A DNA stretch of 6,777 bases. It comes from Piscirickettsiaceae bacterium (GTDB lineage Bacteria > Pseudomonadota > Gammaproteobacteria > PS1 > Pseudothioglobaceae). Every line of letters starts with the position of its first letter. Within the stretch, counting starts at the first letter, position 1. The notes under the pieces are model-generated. The model saw only the letters and a program-made list of their open reading frames with translations. It had not been told where the DNA came from and ran no database searches. Shown here in pieces: positions 1 to 6,555 of this stretch. Position numbers and translations under genes: made by a program. The stretch lies in NCBI GenBank assembly GCA_012963565.1, contig DTVJ01000143.1, positions 1 through 6,777 on the forward strand, given 5' to 3'.

Positions 1-543
1 GTTGAAGAAGCGGCAGATTTTGTAAAAGCAACAAACGTTGATGCACTGGCAATCGCTATTGGCACTTCACATGGCGCATACAAGTTTACAGCTGAGCCGA
101 CAGGCGACGTATTACGCATTGATAGAATTAAAGAAATTCATGCGCGTTTACCGAATACTCACTTAGTGATGCACGGTTCATCTTCAGTACCACAAGATTG
201 GTTAGAAATTATCAACTCTCATGGTGGTGATATGGGCCAAACTTACGGTGTACCAGTAGAAGAGATCCAAGAAGGTATTAAGAACGGTGTGCGTAAAGTG
301 AACATTGATACAGATTTACGCATGGCATCAACCGGTGCAATTCGCAAACACTTAATTGAAAACACATCAAACTTTGATCCTCGTAAATTCTTAAAGGACT
401 CAACTGCAGCAATGTCTGACATTTGTGCAGCACGTTTTGAAGCATTTGGTTCAGCAGGTAATGCTGATAAGATTAAAGTGTCTTCATTAGATACAATGAG
501 TCAAAGATATACTTCAGGTGAATTAGACGCTAACATTACGTAA
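1..543 (+). CDS. fba: Class II fructose-bisphosphate aldolase, C-terminal part (5' end outside window)
   Basis: This is the zinc-dependent aldolase that reversibly splits fructose 1,6-bisphosphate into dihydroxyacetone phosphate and glyceraldehyde 3-phosphate in the cytoplasm, serving glycolysis, gluconeogenesis or the Calvin cycle. Frame 1 is open from the first base, giving 180 visible residues. The class II family of this type is about 345-355 residues long, so roughly the first half is missing. Visible signatures are GTSHGAYKF (visible residues 21-29, zinc-ligand His24), VMHGSSS (56-62, zinc-ligand His58) and VNIDTD (100-105, Asn101 and Asp103 of the phosphate/substrate site). Assignment of these residues is by analogy with the E. 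coli enzyme. The phrase [15 protein letters not shown] is typical of the CbbA/Fba branch rather than E. coli FbaA. The reading frame is intact to its TAA, and a strong terminator follows 20 bases later. Whether it serves CO2 fixation cannot be told from here. Confidence 0.96.
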   Translation, partial: VEEAADFVKATNVDALAIAIGTSHGAYKFTAEPTGDVLRIDRIKEIHARLPNTHLVMHGSSSVPQDWLEIINSHGGDMGQTYGVPVEEIQEGIKNGVRKVNIDTDLRMASTGAIRKHLIENTSNFDPRKFLKDSTAAMSDICAARFEAFGSAGNADKIKVSSLDTMSQRYTSGELDANIT

Positions 544-563
544 GCATCTAAGCATTAAGCTTG

Positions 564-592
564 AAAGGCTCGTTTTATAACGAGCCTTTTTT
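564..592 (+). terminator. Intrinsic terminator after fba
   Basis: An 11-bp perfect stem, AAAGGCTCGTT (564-574) with AACGAGCCTTT (579-589), closes a 4-base TTAT loop and runs into a T-run (587-592). This is a textbook Rho-independent terminator and should end the fba transcript. Only three A's precede the stem, so it is mainly unidirectional. It isolates fba from the mnmG operon, which therefore needs its own promoter in the 24 bases that follow. Confidence 0.93.
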
Positions 593-602
593 GTTTGTTG
601 AG

Positions 603-611
603 TGATACAAT
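603..611 (+). promoter_or_regulatory. Candidate extended -10 promoter for mnmG operon
   Basis: TGATACAAT matches the extended -10 form TGnTATAAT with one mismatch: TG at 603-604 and TACAAT at 606-611. No good -35 lies about 17 bases upstream, where the sequence is the distal arm of the fba terminator. Extended -10 promoters often do without one. The usual distance from the -10 puts the transcription start at about 617-618, which is on the mnmG ATG itself. The evidence is a motif match plus the need for a promoter after a strong terminator. A promoter inside fba with partial readthrough is the alternative. Confidence 0.5.
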
Positions 612-616
612 AAATT

Positions 617-2488
617 ATGCAAAAATCTAGACACTATTCAGTCATTGTGATTGGTGGCGGCCATGCAGGCACAGAAGCTGCTCTTGCTTCTGCACGTATG
701 GGTGTTAGCACTTTGTTGATTACGCATAACATTGAAACCCTGGGGCAAATGAGTTGCAACCCAGCGATTGGTGGTATTGGTAAGGGTCATCTAGTTAAAG
801 AGATTGACGCTATGGGCGGAGCGATGGCATCAGCCATTGATAAAGCCGGTATTCAGTTTAGAACCTTAAACGCTTCCAAGGGCCCTGCTGTACGCGCAAC
901 ACGCGCTCAGGCTGATCGTGTATTGTACAAGGCAGCCATTCGTTATGCGCTAGAAAACCAAGAAAATTTATCACTATTTCAACAAGCAGTTGATGACTTA
1001 ATAATTGAAAATGATGTGATTAAGGGCATTAAAACGCAGATGGGGTTGAATTTTTTGGCTGATAAAGTTATTCTCACCTCAGGTACATTCTTAGGCGGTG
1101 TAATTCATATTGGTCAATCTAATTATGAAGGTGGTCGAGCCGGTGATGCGCCATCAAACGCTTTGTCAAGAACACTGAGAGCATATGATTTAGGTGTGGG
1201 CCGATTAAAGACAGGTACTCCGCCAAGATTGGATGGCCGAACCATTGACTTCAGTGTACTACAAGCACAGCCAGGTGATACACCACTTCCGACATTTTCT
1301 TTTATGGGAAAGACATCGGATCATCCACAGCAAATCCCTTGCTATATTACTCATACCAATTCAAAGACGCATGATTTCATTCGGGATGGCCTTAAAGATT
1401 CACCGATGTATACCGGTAATATTGAAGGCATTGGACCTAGGTATTGCCCATCGATTGAAGACAAAGTCGTGCGTTTTTCTGAGCGTGATTCACATCAAAT
1501 CTTTGTCGAGCCAGAAGGTCTAACCACCAATGAGGTATACCCTAATGGCGTATCAACTTCTCTACCGTATGAAGTGCAAGTCGATTTTATTCATTCAATT
1601 AAGGGTTTTGAAAATGCGCAGATTATACGTCCAGGCTATGCGATTGAGTATGATTACTTCGATCCTCGAGGTCTCAAGCAAACACTTGAAGTTAAGAAAA
1701 TAGCTGGCCTATATTTTGCAGGGCAAATTAATGGCACCACTGGTTATGAAGAAGCTGCAGCCCAAGGTTTGTTGGCAGGTGTTAATGCTGCTTGTAGTGT
1801 GCAAGGAAAAGTAGCTTGGCATCCAAAACGTGATGAGAGCTATATCGGGGTAATGGTAGATGACTTAATCACTAAAGGCACCAACGAACCATACCGCATG
1901 TTTACTTCGCGCGCTGAGTACCGACTACTTTTGCGAGAAGACAATGCCGATGAGCGCCTGACACCTAAAGCCAGAGAACTGGATTTGATTGATGATGCTC
2001 GTTGGCATGCATTTGAGCAAAAATATGATTTAATCACAAAAGAAAAACAACGCTTAAAAACTACCTGGGTGCAAGCAGATGACCAGCAGGCAAGCGAGGT
2101 TTTGGGTGTCAAATTAAATCATGAGTACAATCTAGAAACACTGTTAAAACGACCTAAGGTTAATTATCAATTACTCAGTAACATTGAGTCAGCCCAGCCT
2201 TTTTTACAAGATCGGTTGTTGATTGAGCAAGTAGAAAATCAGGTGAAGTATGAAGGTTATATTAAACGCCAACTTGATGAAATTGAAAAATACCGAAAGA
2301 ATGAAAACACACTGCTGCCTGAATCAATGGACTATGATACGATTCAAGCGCTATCGACAGAGGTAAGACAAAAGCTAAGTCTTCATCGCCCAGAAACCAT
2401 TGGCCAAGCCAGCCGTATTCAGGGTGTGACACCAGCTTCTATTTCTATTTTATTGGTTTATCTGAAAACTTATAAAGTAGCTTCATGA
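617..2488 (+). CDS. mnmG: tRNA uridine-5-carboxymethylaminomethyl modification enzyme MnmG (GidA)
   Basis: MnmG works with MnmE (not in this window) to place carboxymethylaminomethyl or aminomethyl groups on C5 of wobble uridine 34 in certain tRNAs, using FAD, NADH and methylene-tetrahydrofolate. The protein is 623 residues, against 629 in E. coli. An N-terminal Rossmann FAD motif GGGHAG sits at 13-18. The catalytic cysteines appear at Cys47 (in MSCNPAIGG) and Cys277 (in RYCPSIEDK), the same numbers as in E. coli. The second nucleotide-binding stretch includes [18 protein letters not shown] (367-384). The C-terminal helical domain that docks MnmE and tRNA is complete and ends with the conserved [15 protein letters not shown] region (599-613). 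The ATG at 617 fits the family N-terminus, with the FAD strand beginning a few residues in. No Shine-Dalgarno precedes it, which fits a leaderless message. It is first in the operon and overlaps rsmG by four bases (ATGA). Confidence 0.98.
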   Translation: MQKSRHYSVIVIGGGHAGTEAALASARMGVSTLLITHNIETLGQMSCNPAIGGIGKGHLVKEIDAMGGAMASAIDKAGIQFRTLNASKGPAVRATRAQADRVLYKAAIRYALENQENLSLFQQAVDDLIIENDVIKGIKTQMGLNFLADKVILTSGTFLGGVIHIGQSNYEGGRAGDAPSNALSRTLRAYDLGVGRLKTGTPPRLDGRTIDFSVLQAQPGDTPLPTFSFMGKTSDHPQQIPCYITHTNSKTHDFIRDGLKDSPMYTGNIEGIGPRYCPSIEDKVVRFSERDSHQIFVEPEGLTTNEVYPNGVSTSLPYEVQVDFIHSIKGFENAQIIRPGYAIEYDYFDPRGLKQTLEVKKIAGLYFAGQINGTTGYEEAAAQGLLAGVNAACSVQGKVAWHPKRDESYIGVMVDDLITKGTNEPYRMFTSRAEYRLLLREDNADERLTPKARELDLIDDARWHAFEQKYDLITKEKQRLKTTWVQADDQQASEVLGVKLNHEYNLETLLKRPKVNYQLLSNIESAQPFLQDRLLIEQVENQVKYEGYIKRQLDEIEKYRKNENTLLPESMDYDTIQALSTEVRQKLSLHRPETIGQASRIQGVTPASISILLVYLKTYKVAS

Positions 2489-3099
2489 GCGAACTTCGGC
2501 AAATCTTGCTAAGCGGCGCTGAGCAGATGGGCTTAGTGTTGAACGACGAGCAAGTCGATAAACTCCTAAATTATCTGCAATTGATGATTAAGTGGAACAA
2601 AACCTATAACCTCAGTGCCATTCGAGATCCACAATCAGGGGTTAAAAAACACTTACTTGATAGTTTATCGATTCTACCTTATATTGGCAGCGATCCATTA
2701 TTAGATGTGGGTGCAGGTGCAGGCTTGCCTGGTATTGTCTTGGCGATTATGAAACCAGATCTTTCGGTGAGTGTGCTTGACAGTGTCGGCAAAAAATGTC
2801 GATTTATGCAATTTGTAAAAACCCAATTACAACTTGATAACCTCAGTGTGCTTAATGAGCGAGTTGAAGTGTTCAAGCCTCAAGTTTGTTTTGCACAAAT
2901 TACTTCAAGAGCCTTTGCTGAAGTTGATAAAACATTAAAACTCACCCGACATTTATTGTGTGATAATGGTCGTTACCTATTGATGAAGGGTGATCATTTT
3001 TCACAAGAAGAGGTGCAAGGTGTGTTGATGACACCACATCAAATCAATGTGCCTTATGTGTCAGATGATCGATTTTTATTAGAAATACAACTGGGGTAA
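2485..3099 (+). CDS. rsmG: 16S rRNA (guanine-N7) methyltransferase RsmG (GidB)
   Basis: RsmG methylates N7 of G527 (E. coli numbering) in the 530 loop of 16S rRNA using S-adenosylmethionine. In many bacteria its loss gives low-level streptomycin resistance. The protein has 204 residues, close to E. coli's 207. The N-terminal helical part carries the family phrase [11 protein letters not shown] (36-46) and KKHLLDSLS (54-62). The SAM-binding loop is [10 protein letters not shown] (74-83), followed by the acidic end of strand 2 in [13 protein letters not shown] (97-109). SRAFAEV (141-147) and the YLLMKGD stretch (164-170) are typical later family motifs. The ATG overlaps the mnmG stop codon (ATGA, 2485-2488) and has no clear Shine-Dalgarno, so its translation is probably coupled to mnmG. 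The mnmG-rsmG pairing is one of the most conserved gene pairs in bacteria. Here it is not followed by parA/parB. Confidence 0.97.
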   Translation: MSELRQILLSGAEQMGLVLNDEQVDKLLNYLQLMIKWNKTYNLSAIRDPQSGVKKHLLDSLSILPYIGSDPLLDVGAGAGLPGIVLAIMKPDLSVSVLDSVGKKCRFMQFVKTQLQLDNLSVLNERVEVFKPQVCFAQITSRAFAEVDKTLKLTRHLLCDNGRYLLMKGDHFSQEEVQGVLMTPHQINVPYVSDDRFLLEIQLG

Positions 3100-3101
3100 T
3101 T

Positions 3102-3875
3102 ATGAAAAAAATACTGACTTATTTATTATTGTTAATCATTATTGTCACTGTTGCATTTGTAATGTTTTTTGATGGAATAAGTAAAACAGCAATTGAGTCT
3201 TATGCACAGCAAGCGTTGAAAACGCCAGTCAGTATTGCTGAGTTTAGAAGTGATTTGTCTACAGGTAAGATTAACATTGATTTTGTTGAAGTGAAAAATC
3301 CAGAACACTTTAAGCATGAAAATGCTTTTGTCTTAAATCATTTAAGCGCCGTCATCTCTACTGAAAGTAGTGAAGATTTAATTATTGTTGAGCATCTACA
3401 GTTTGATGGTCTGTTGTTTACCTTGGAGCAAAATAAAAAACAGGTTAATTTAGTAACATTGCTAAAAAATCTAGAGCAAGAGTCTAATAACTCCAGCCAG
3501 AGCGCCACCAACCCCAGAGTTGAAGTGAATGAAGAAAATGGACAATCTGAGACTCGAGTTATTATTAAGGATTTGCAGTTTATCAACACACAACTTAAGA
3601 TTGACACACAGTGGTTTAAAGACACCGTGGATGTACCAGCCGTGATGATTCGTCACTTCGGCGGGCAGGAAGGCGTCCCTCTTAATCTTGTGGGTGCAGA
3701 GCTGATGAAAATAGTATTACGTCGTATTCAAGATGAAGTTGAGAATAAAGGCTTGAGACTAGGCGAGAAAGAAATTAAACAAGGCATTCGCCGACAATTA
3801 GAAGGTGAGCTGGAAGGGTTGAAAGGCAAGCTAGATGGTAAAGCCAGAGGTTGGCTTAAAAAATTAGGCTTATGA
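3102..3875 (+). CDS. AsmA-like (DUF748-type) membrane-anchored envelope protein
   Basis: The 257-residue protein starts with MKK and one hydrophobic segment (about residues 4-23), which I read as an uncleaved N-terminal anchor with the rest in the periplasm. Residues 25-125 follow the AsmA N-terminal pattern: a helix, ALKTPVSIAEFRSDLSTGKINIDFVEVKNPEHF-like strands (39-70, described rather than quoted in full), AFVLNHLSAVIS (75-86), and VNLVTLLKNL (115-124). A Q/N/S/E-rich linker (about 125-150) leads to a second strand set, RVIIKDLQFINTQLKID (152-168), and VDVPAVMIRHFGG (176-188). The C-terminus (about 200-257) is highly charged, probably helical, and ends in alternating EGEL/GLKGKLDGK patterns. 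AsmA-family proteins are linked to outer-membrane homeostasis and lipid transport, but this short single-domain form has no function I can assign. A GGGG-containing Shine-Dalgarno (about 3092-3096) overlaps the end of rsmG, two bases away. It shares a four-base overlap with the TatD gene. Confidence 0.75.
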   Translation: MKKILTYLLLLIIIVTVAFVMFFDGISKTAIESYAQQALKTPVSIAEFRSDLSTGKINIDFVEVKNPEHFKHENAFVLNHLSAVISTESSEDLIIVEHLQFDGLLFTLEQNKKQVNLVTLLKNLEQESNNSSQSATNPRVEVNEENGQSETRVIIKDLQFINTQLKIDTQWFKDTVDVPAVMIRHFGGQEGVPLNLVGAELMKIVLRRIQDEVENKGLRLGEKEIKQGIRRQLEGELEGLKGKLDGKARGWLKKLGL

Positions 3876-4642
3876 AAATTATCGACTCCCATTGTCATAT
3901 TGACCGCGTTGATTTAGATCAGTTTGGCGGCAGTATGGAAAGCATGCTTGCCCACGCTAAAGATTTATCAGTAGAAGAATTTTTGTGTGTTTGCATTGAC
4001 CTTGAACATTTTGATGATGTGTTTTCTCTGGCCAAAGCATATGAAAATATTTACGCATCTGTTGGTGTGCATCCTACCGAACAGGAAGGCAAGGATCCTA
4101 GTGTGGATGAACTACTAGCCTTGGCAAATCATGACAAAATTATTGCCATTGGCGAAACAGGACTTGATTATTTCCACATTGAAAAAGACACTGCTGATTG
4201 GCAACGGGATCGATTTAGACGACACATCGCAGCCTCTAATCAGTCGGGTAAGCCGATGATTATTCACACGCGTGATGCCAAAGAAGATACCATCGAACTG
4301 ATGCAACAAGAGAAGGCTGAACAAGGGGTGATGCATTGCTTCTCTGAAGATTGGGATACTGCTAAAGCAGCAATAGATTTGGGTTTTTATATTTCCTTCT
4401 CTGGCATTATTACCTTTAAGAGTGCCGAGAGTTTACGCGAAGTGGCCAAGAAAGTACCAGCTGATCGATTACTGATAGAAACAGATTCACCATATTTAAC
4501 ACCTGTGCCTTATCGTGGCAGGCCCAATAGCCCGGCTTATACTTATTATGTGGCTGAAAAATTAGCTGAGATACGCGGAACCAGTATTAATGATATTGCT
4601 GACACAACCACCGCTAACTTTAAAAAACTGTTTGCAGTATGA
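3872..4642 (+). CDS. TatD-family metal-dependent hydrolase (YcfH-like DNase)
   Basis: TatD-family proteins are TIM-barrel, two-metal hydrolases of the amidohydrolase superfamily. Several have 3'-5' exonuclease or deoxyribonuclease activity, and their cellular substrates are debated. This one has 256 residues, near the 265 of E. coli YcfH, whose sequence it follows closely. The metal-site residues are all visible: His7 and His9 in DSHCHID (5-11), Glu95 in IGETGLDYF (93-101), His132 in IIHTRDA (130-136), His155 in MHCFSED (154-160) and Asp205 in ETDSPYL (203-209). VGVHP (64-68) and FYISFSGIITF (172-182) are further family motifs. The start codon lies in the ATGA overlap with the AsmA-like gene, and the stop codon overlaps rluC in the same way, so it should be translated as part of the operon. 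The match to the YcfH branch rather than TatD proper rests on remembered sequence. No tat genes are nearby. Confidence 0.94.
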   Translation: MKIIDSHCHIDRVDLDQFGGSMESMLAHAKDLSVEEFLCVCIDLEHFDDVFSLAKAYENIYASVGVHPTEQEGKDPSVDELLALANHDKIIAIGETGLDYFHIEKDTADWQRDRFRRHIAASNQSGKPMIIHTRDAKEDTIELMQQEKAEQGVMHCFSEDWDTAKAAIDLGFYISFSGIITFKSAESLREVAKKVPADRLLIETDSPYLTPVPYRGRPNSPAYTYYVAEKLAEIRGTSINDIADTTTANFKKLFAV

Positions 4643-5550
4643 GTGTGAGCTTTCGAACGGTTGATGAATTTTCCGAAGGCCAACGCCTAGACAATTATCT
4701 ATTGAAACATCTTAAAGGTGTGCCCAAATCACATATTTATCGCGTCATACGTAAAGGCGAAGTGCGCGTTAACAAAGGTAGAAAAAAAGCCGAGTACAAA
4801 TTGTGCATTGATGATGTGGTACGCATCCCGCCGATTCGAGTGTCAGAGTCTGGCCATGTTGAAGCTTCAGACAATCTCAAACAACTATTGCAAGATGCTA
4901 TTTTGTATGAAGATAAAGGTCTGATTATTATTAATAAACCCAGTGGTTTGGCTGTACACAGCGGTAGTGGTGTAAGTGTAGGAGTAATTGAAGCCTTGCG
5001 AGGAGTTTATAAGGATCCGATTGAGTTGGTTCATCGATTAGACAGAGCTACCTCTGGCATATTATTAATTGCAAAAAAACGCAGTGTATTAAAAAACTTA
5101 CACGTACAACTAAATCTACATCAAATAGAAAAGCGTTATATGGCATTAGTCAAAGGCACTTGGTCAAAGAAGCGACATACCATTGATGCGCCGCTTTACC
5201 AAAATTCGCGATGTACTGTGGTAGATGCTAAAGGTAAAGAGTCTATAAGTCATTTCCATCCATTGAAAAATTTTCATAACGATGAGTTTGAAGCCTCATT
5301 GGTTGAGGTATTAATTGAAACTGGTCGTATGCACCAAATACGCGCGCATGCGAAACATGCGGGGCACGAAATTGCAGGTGACGATAAGTATGGTGATAAG
5401 ATTTTTGATGCACAAGTTAAGGCTAAGGGTTTGAAACGATTATTTTTGCATGCACATCAATTAACATTTACCAATCCACTGACGGATGAGATCCAAAAAG
5501 TAAATGCACCGTTGTCAGAGGAATTACAAATATTTATAGACCAATTATGA
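4639..5550 (+). CDS. rluC: 23S rRNA pseudouridine synthase RluC
   Basis: RluC converts uridines 955, 2504 and 2580 (E. coli numbering) of 23S rRNA to pseudouridine, around the peptidyl-transferase centre. The 303-residue protein has an N-terminal S4 RNA-binding domain (about residues 14-65), including GQRLDNYL (14-21), GVPKSHIYRVIRKGEVRVN (27-45) and VVRIPP (60-65). The RluA-type catalytic domain follows from about residue 85. Its catalytic motif is HRLDRATSG (132-140), with Asp135 as the catalytic aspartate. INKPSGLAVHSGSG (98-111), ETGRMHQIRAHAKHAGH (227-243) and DDKYGD (248-253) are further conserved stretches. The GVPKS and KGEVRVNK wording of the S4 domain and the overall layout match RluC better than RluA or RluD. 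The start is fixed by the ATGA overlap with the TatD-family gene, and the end overlaps ubiA the same way. No separate Shine-Dalgarno is evident. Confidence 0.93.
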   Translation: MSVSFRTVDEFSEGQRLDNYLLKHLKGVPKSHIYRVIRKGEVRVNKGRKKAEYKLCIDDVVRIPPIRVSESGHVEASDNLKQLLQDAILYEDKGLIIINKPSGLAVHSGSGVSVGVIEALRGVYKDPIELVHRLDRATSGILLIAKKRSVLKNLHVQLNLHQIEKRYMALVKGTWSKKRHTIDAPLYQNSRCTVVDAKGKESISHFHPLKNFHNDEFEASLVEVLIETGRMHQIRAHAKHAGHEIAGDDKYGDKIFDAQVKAKGLKRLFLHAHQLTFTNPLTDEIQKVNAPLSEELQIFIDQL

Positions 5551-6389
5551 ATGTTTACTTTCGTCTCATGCGCCTTGATAAGCCGATTGGTATCTACTTG
5601 TTGTTATGGCCAACGCTGTGGGCATTGTTTTTAGCAGCGGATGGATTACCACGACTTGATTTACTGATTATCTTTGTACTAGGTGTGACGTTGATGCGTT
5701 CAGCAGGCTGCGTGATTAACGATTATGCTGATCGTAAAATTGATAAACTTATTCAACGCACTCAACACCGGCCAATTACTTCTGGCGAGATTAGTACTCA
5801 ATCAGCCTTAGTACTGTTCTTTACATTAATGCTAATCGCTTTTGGTTTGGTACTCATGACCAATATTTTAACCATCCAACTTGCGGTTATTGCCGGCGTA
5901 TTGGCAACACTTTATCCATTTACCAAACGCTGGACACACTTACCGCAGTTTGTATTAGGCTTGGCATTTGCCATGAGTGTGCCGATGGCGTTTGCTGCCA
6001 GCAATAATAATGTGTCTGACGCTGCTTGGTGGGTTTTCTTAGCGACGGTGATTTGGACGGTGATTTATGACACCATGTATGCGATGGCCGATCGTGAAGA
6101 AGATTTACATATTGGCGTCAAATCGACCGCTGTTTTGTTCGCGAAATATGATAAATTAATCATCGGAATTCTACAAATTAGTCTATTATTGGTGCTAATT
6201 AAAATTTCAGAAATTTTCAATTTAACTGTTTTTTACGACATTTCACTGATTTTAATTGCATTTTTAATGATTTATCACCAATACTTAATCAAAAATCGCG
6301 AAAAAAATGCTTGTATTCGAGCTTTTTTGCATAATAATTTCATTGGCATGGTGGTTTTTGCTGGAATCGCATTATCCGTTAGCCTGTAA
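5547..6389 (+). CDS. ubiA: 4-hydroxybenzoate polyprenyltransferase UbiA
   Basis: UbiA joins a long isoprenoid chain (octaprenyl in E. coli) to 4-hydroxybenzoate, the membrane-committing step of ubiquinone synthesis, in the inner membrane. The protein is 280 residues, slightly short of E. coli's 290. The first Asp-rich motif is NDYADRKID (58-66: Asn58, Asp59, Asp62, Asp66), followed by the family stretch QHRPITSG (73-80). The second is YDTMYAMADREED (174-186: Asp175, Asp182, Asp186), followed by IGVKSTAVLF (189-198). These bind the prenyl diphosphate through Mg2+. The rest is about eight or nine hydrophobic helices. MRLDKPIG near the N-terminus (8-15) is typical. ubiC, which often accompanies ubiA, is not adjacent. 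It is the last gene of the operon and starts inside the rluC stop (ATGA). The final fifth (about 6150-6340) is richer in A/T and Ile/Asn/Lys, but stays in frame and ends normally. Confidence 0.95.
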   Translation: MNVYFRLMRLDKPIGIYLLLWPTLWALFLAADGLPRLDLLIIFVLGVTLMRSAGCVINDYADRKIDKLIQRTQHRPITSGEISTQSALVLFFTLMLIAFGLVLMTNILTIQLAVIAGVLATLYPFTKRWTHLPQFVLGLAFAMSVPMAFAASNNNVSDAAWWVFLATVIWTVIYDTMYAMADREEDLHIGVKSTAVLFAKYDKLIIGILQISLLLVLIKISEIFNLTVFYDISLILIAFLMIYHQYLIKNREKNACIRAFLHNNFIGMVVFAGIALSVSL

Positions 6390-6407
6390 GGTTTATCTTG
6401 TTGTAAA

Positions 6408-6441
6408 AAAACTACTTTTCATGAGTTTTGTCTATTTTTTT
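6408..6441 (+). terminator. Possible weak terminator after ubiA
   Basis: AAAACT (6408-6413) can pair with AGTTTT (6424-6429) around a 10-base loop, with a T-rich run ending at 6441. The stem is only six base pairs with one G-C pair, so it would be weak. It lies 19 bases past the ubiA stop, where a terminator would be expected. The better hairpin at 6511-6533 may do the job instead. Confidence 0.25.
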
Positions 6442-6474
6442 CAAATAAATGTCCCATTTTGACCTAAAAATTGC

Positions 6475-6502
6475 TTGACAAATCTTATAAAAAGCGTAAA
6501 AA
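6475..6502 (+). promoter_or_regulatory. Sigma70-type promoter for the small membrane protein gene
   Basis: A perfect -35 hexamer TTGACA (6475-6480) is followed after 16 bases by TAAAAA (6497-6502), a 4-of-6 match to the -10 consensus. The expected start is near 6509, leaving a leader of about 47 bases. The perfect -35 in an otherwise empty 166-base AT-rich gap is the main support. Less likely alternatives are TATAAA at 6486-6491, whose best -35-like partner (TTGACC, 6459-6464) is 21 bases away, and TATAAC at 6533-6538, which lacks a -35 and would start inside the ribosome-binding site. Confidence 0.6.
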
Positions 6503-6533
6503 ACAAATAACCAACAAAAAAGTTGGGGTTTTT
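6499..6533 (+). other. Stem-loop between ubiA and the small membrane protein gene (terminator or 5' leader hairpin)
   Basis: CCAAC (6511-6515) pairs with GTTGG (6522-6526) around an A6 loop, followed by GG and five T's. AAAAAC (6499-6504) could extend the pairing to GTTTTT (6528-6533) across an asymmetric internal loop. In a transcript reading through from ubiA this resembles a short intrinsic terminator with A-tract and T-tract. In a transcript starting near 6509, only the 5-bp stem would form, a few bases from the 5' end, where such stems can protect mRNA from decay. The sequence shows the pairing but does not decide between these roles. Confidence 0.5.
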
Positions 6534-6542
6534 ATAACTAAA

Positions 6543-6548
6543 GAGGGG
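6543..6548 (+). promoter_or_regulatory. Strong Shine-Dalgarno for the small membrane protein gene
   Basis: GAGGGG is purine-rich and centred about ten bases before the ATG at 6556. It contains GAGG, a four-base match to the usual anti-Shine-Dalgarno. It is the clearest ribosome-binding site in the window, and it fixes the start of the gene that follows, in contrast with the overlapping or leaderless starts upstream. Confidence 0.75.
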
Positions 6549-6555
6549 AAGATAT

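Noticed and set aside
1233..1523. Alternative + frame inside mnmG
   Set aside because: It overlaps the strongly conserved region around Cys277 of MnmG in the correct frame. Its own translation looks random.
1840..2112. Antisense open frame inside mnmG
   Set aside because: It lies wholly within the conserved MnmG coding sequence, has a cysteine/serine-rich translation with no domain pattern and has no start signals. It is a shadow of the real gene.
3338..3656. Two antisense frames under the AsmA-like gene
   Set aside because: The + frame fits operon spacing, has a membrane anchor and carries AsmA-type strands. The antisense frames have neither domain signals nor ribosome-binding sites.
5345..5361. 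Perfect 6-bp inverted repeat CGCATG/CATGCG
   Set aside because: It sits in the conserved RAHAKHAGH motif of RluC, so the coding sequence explains it. There is no T-run or other signal.
6150..6340. More A/T-rich 3' part of ubiA as a sign of fusion or transfer
   Set aside because: The frame is continuous, the hydrophobic helices continue and the total length fits the family. Local drift in a membrane gene is enough to explain it.
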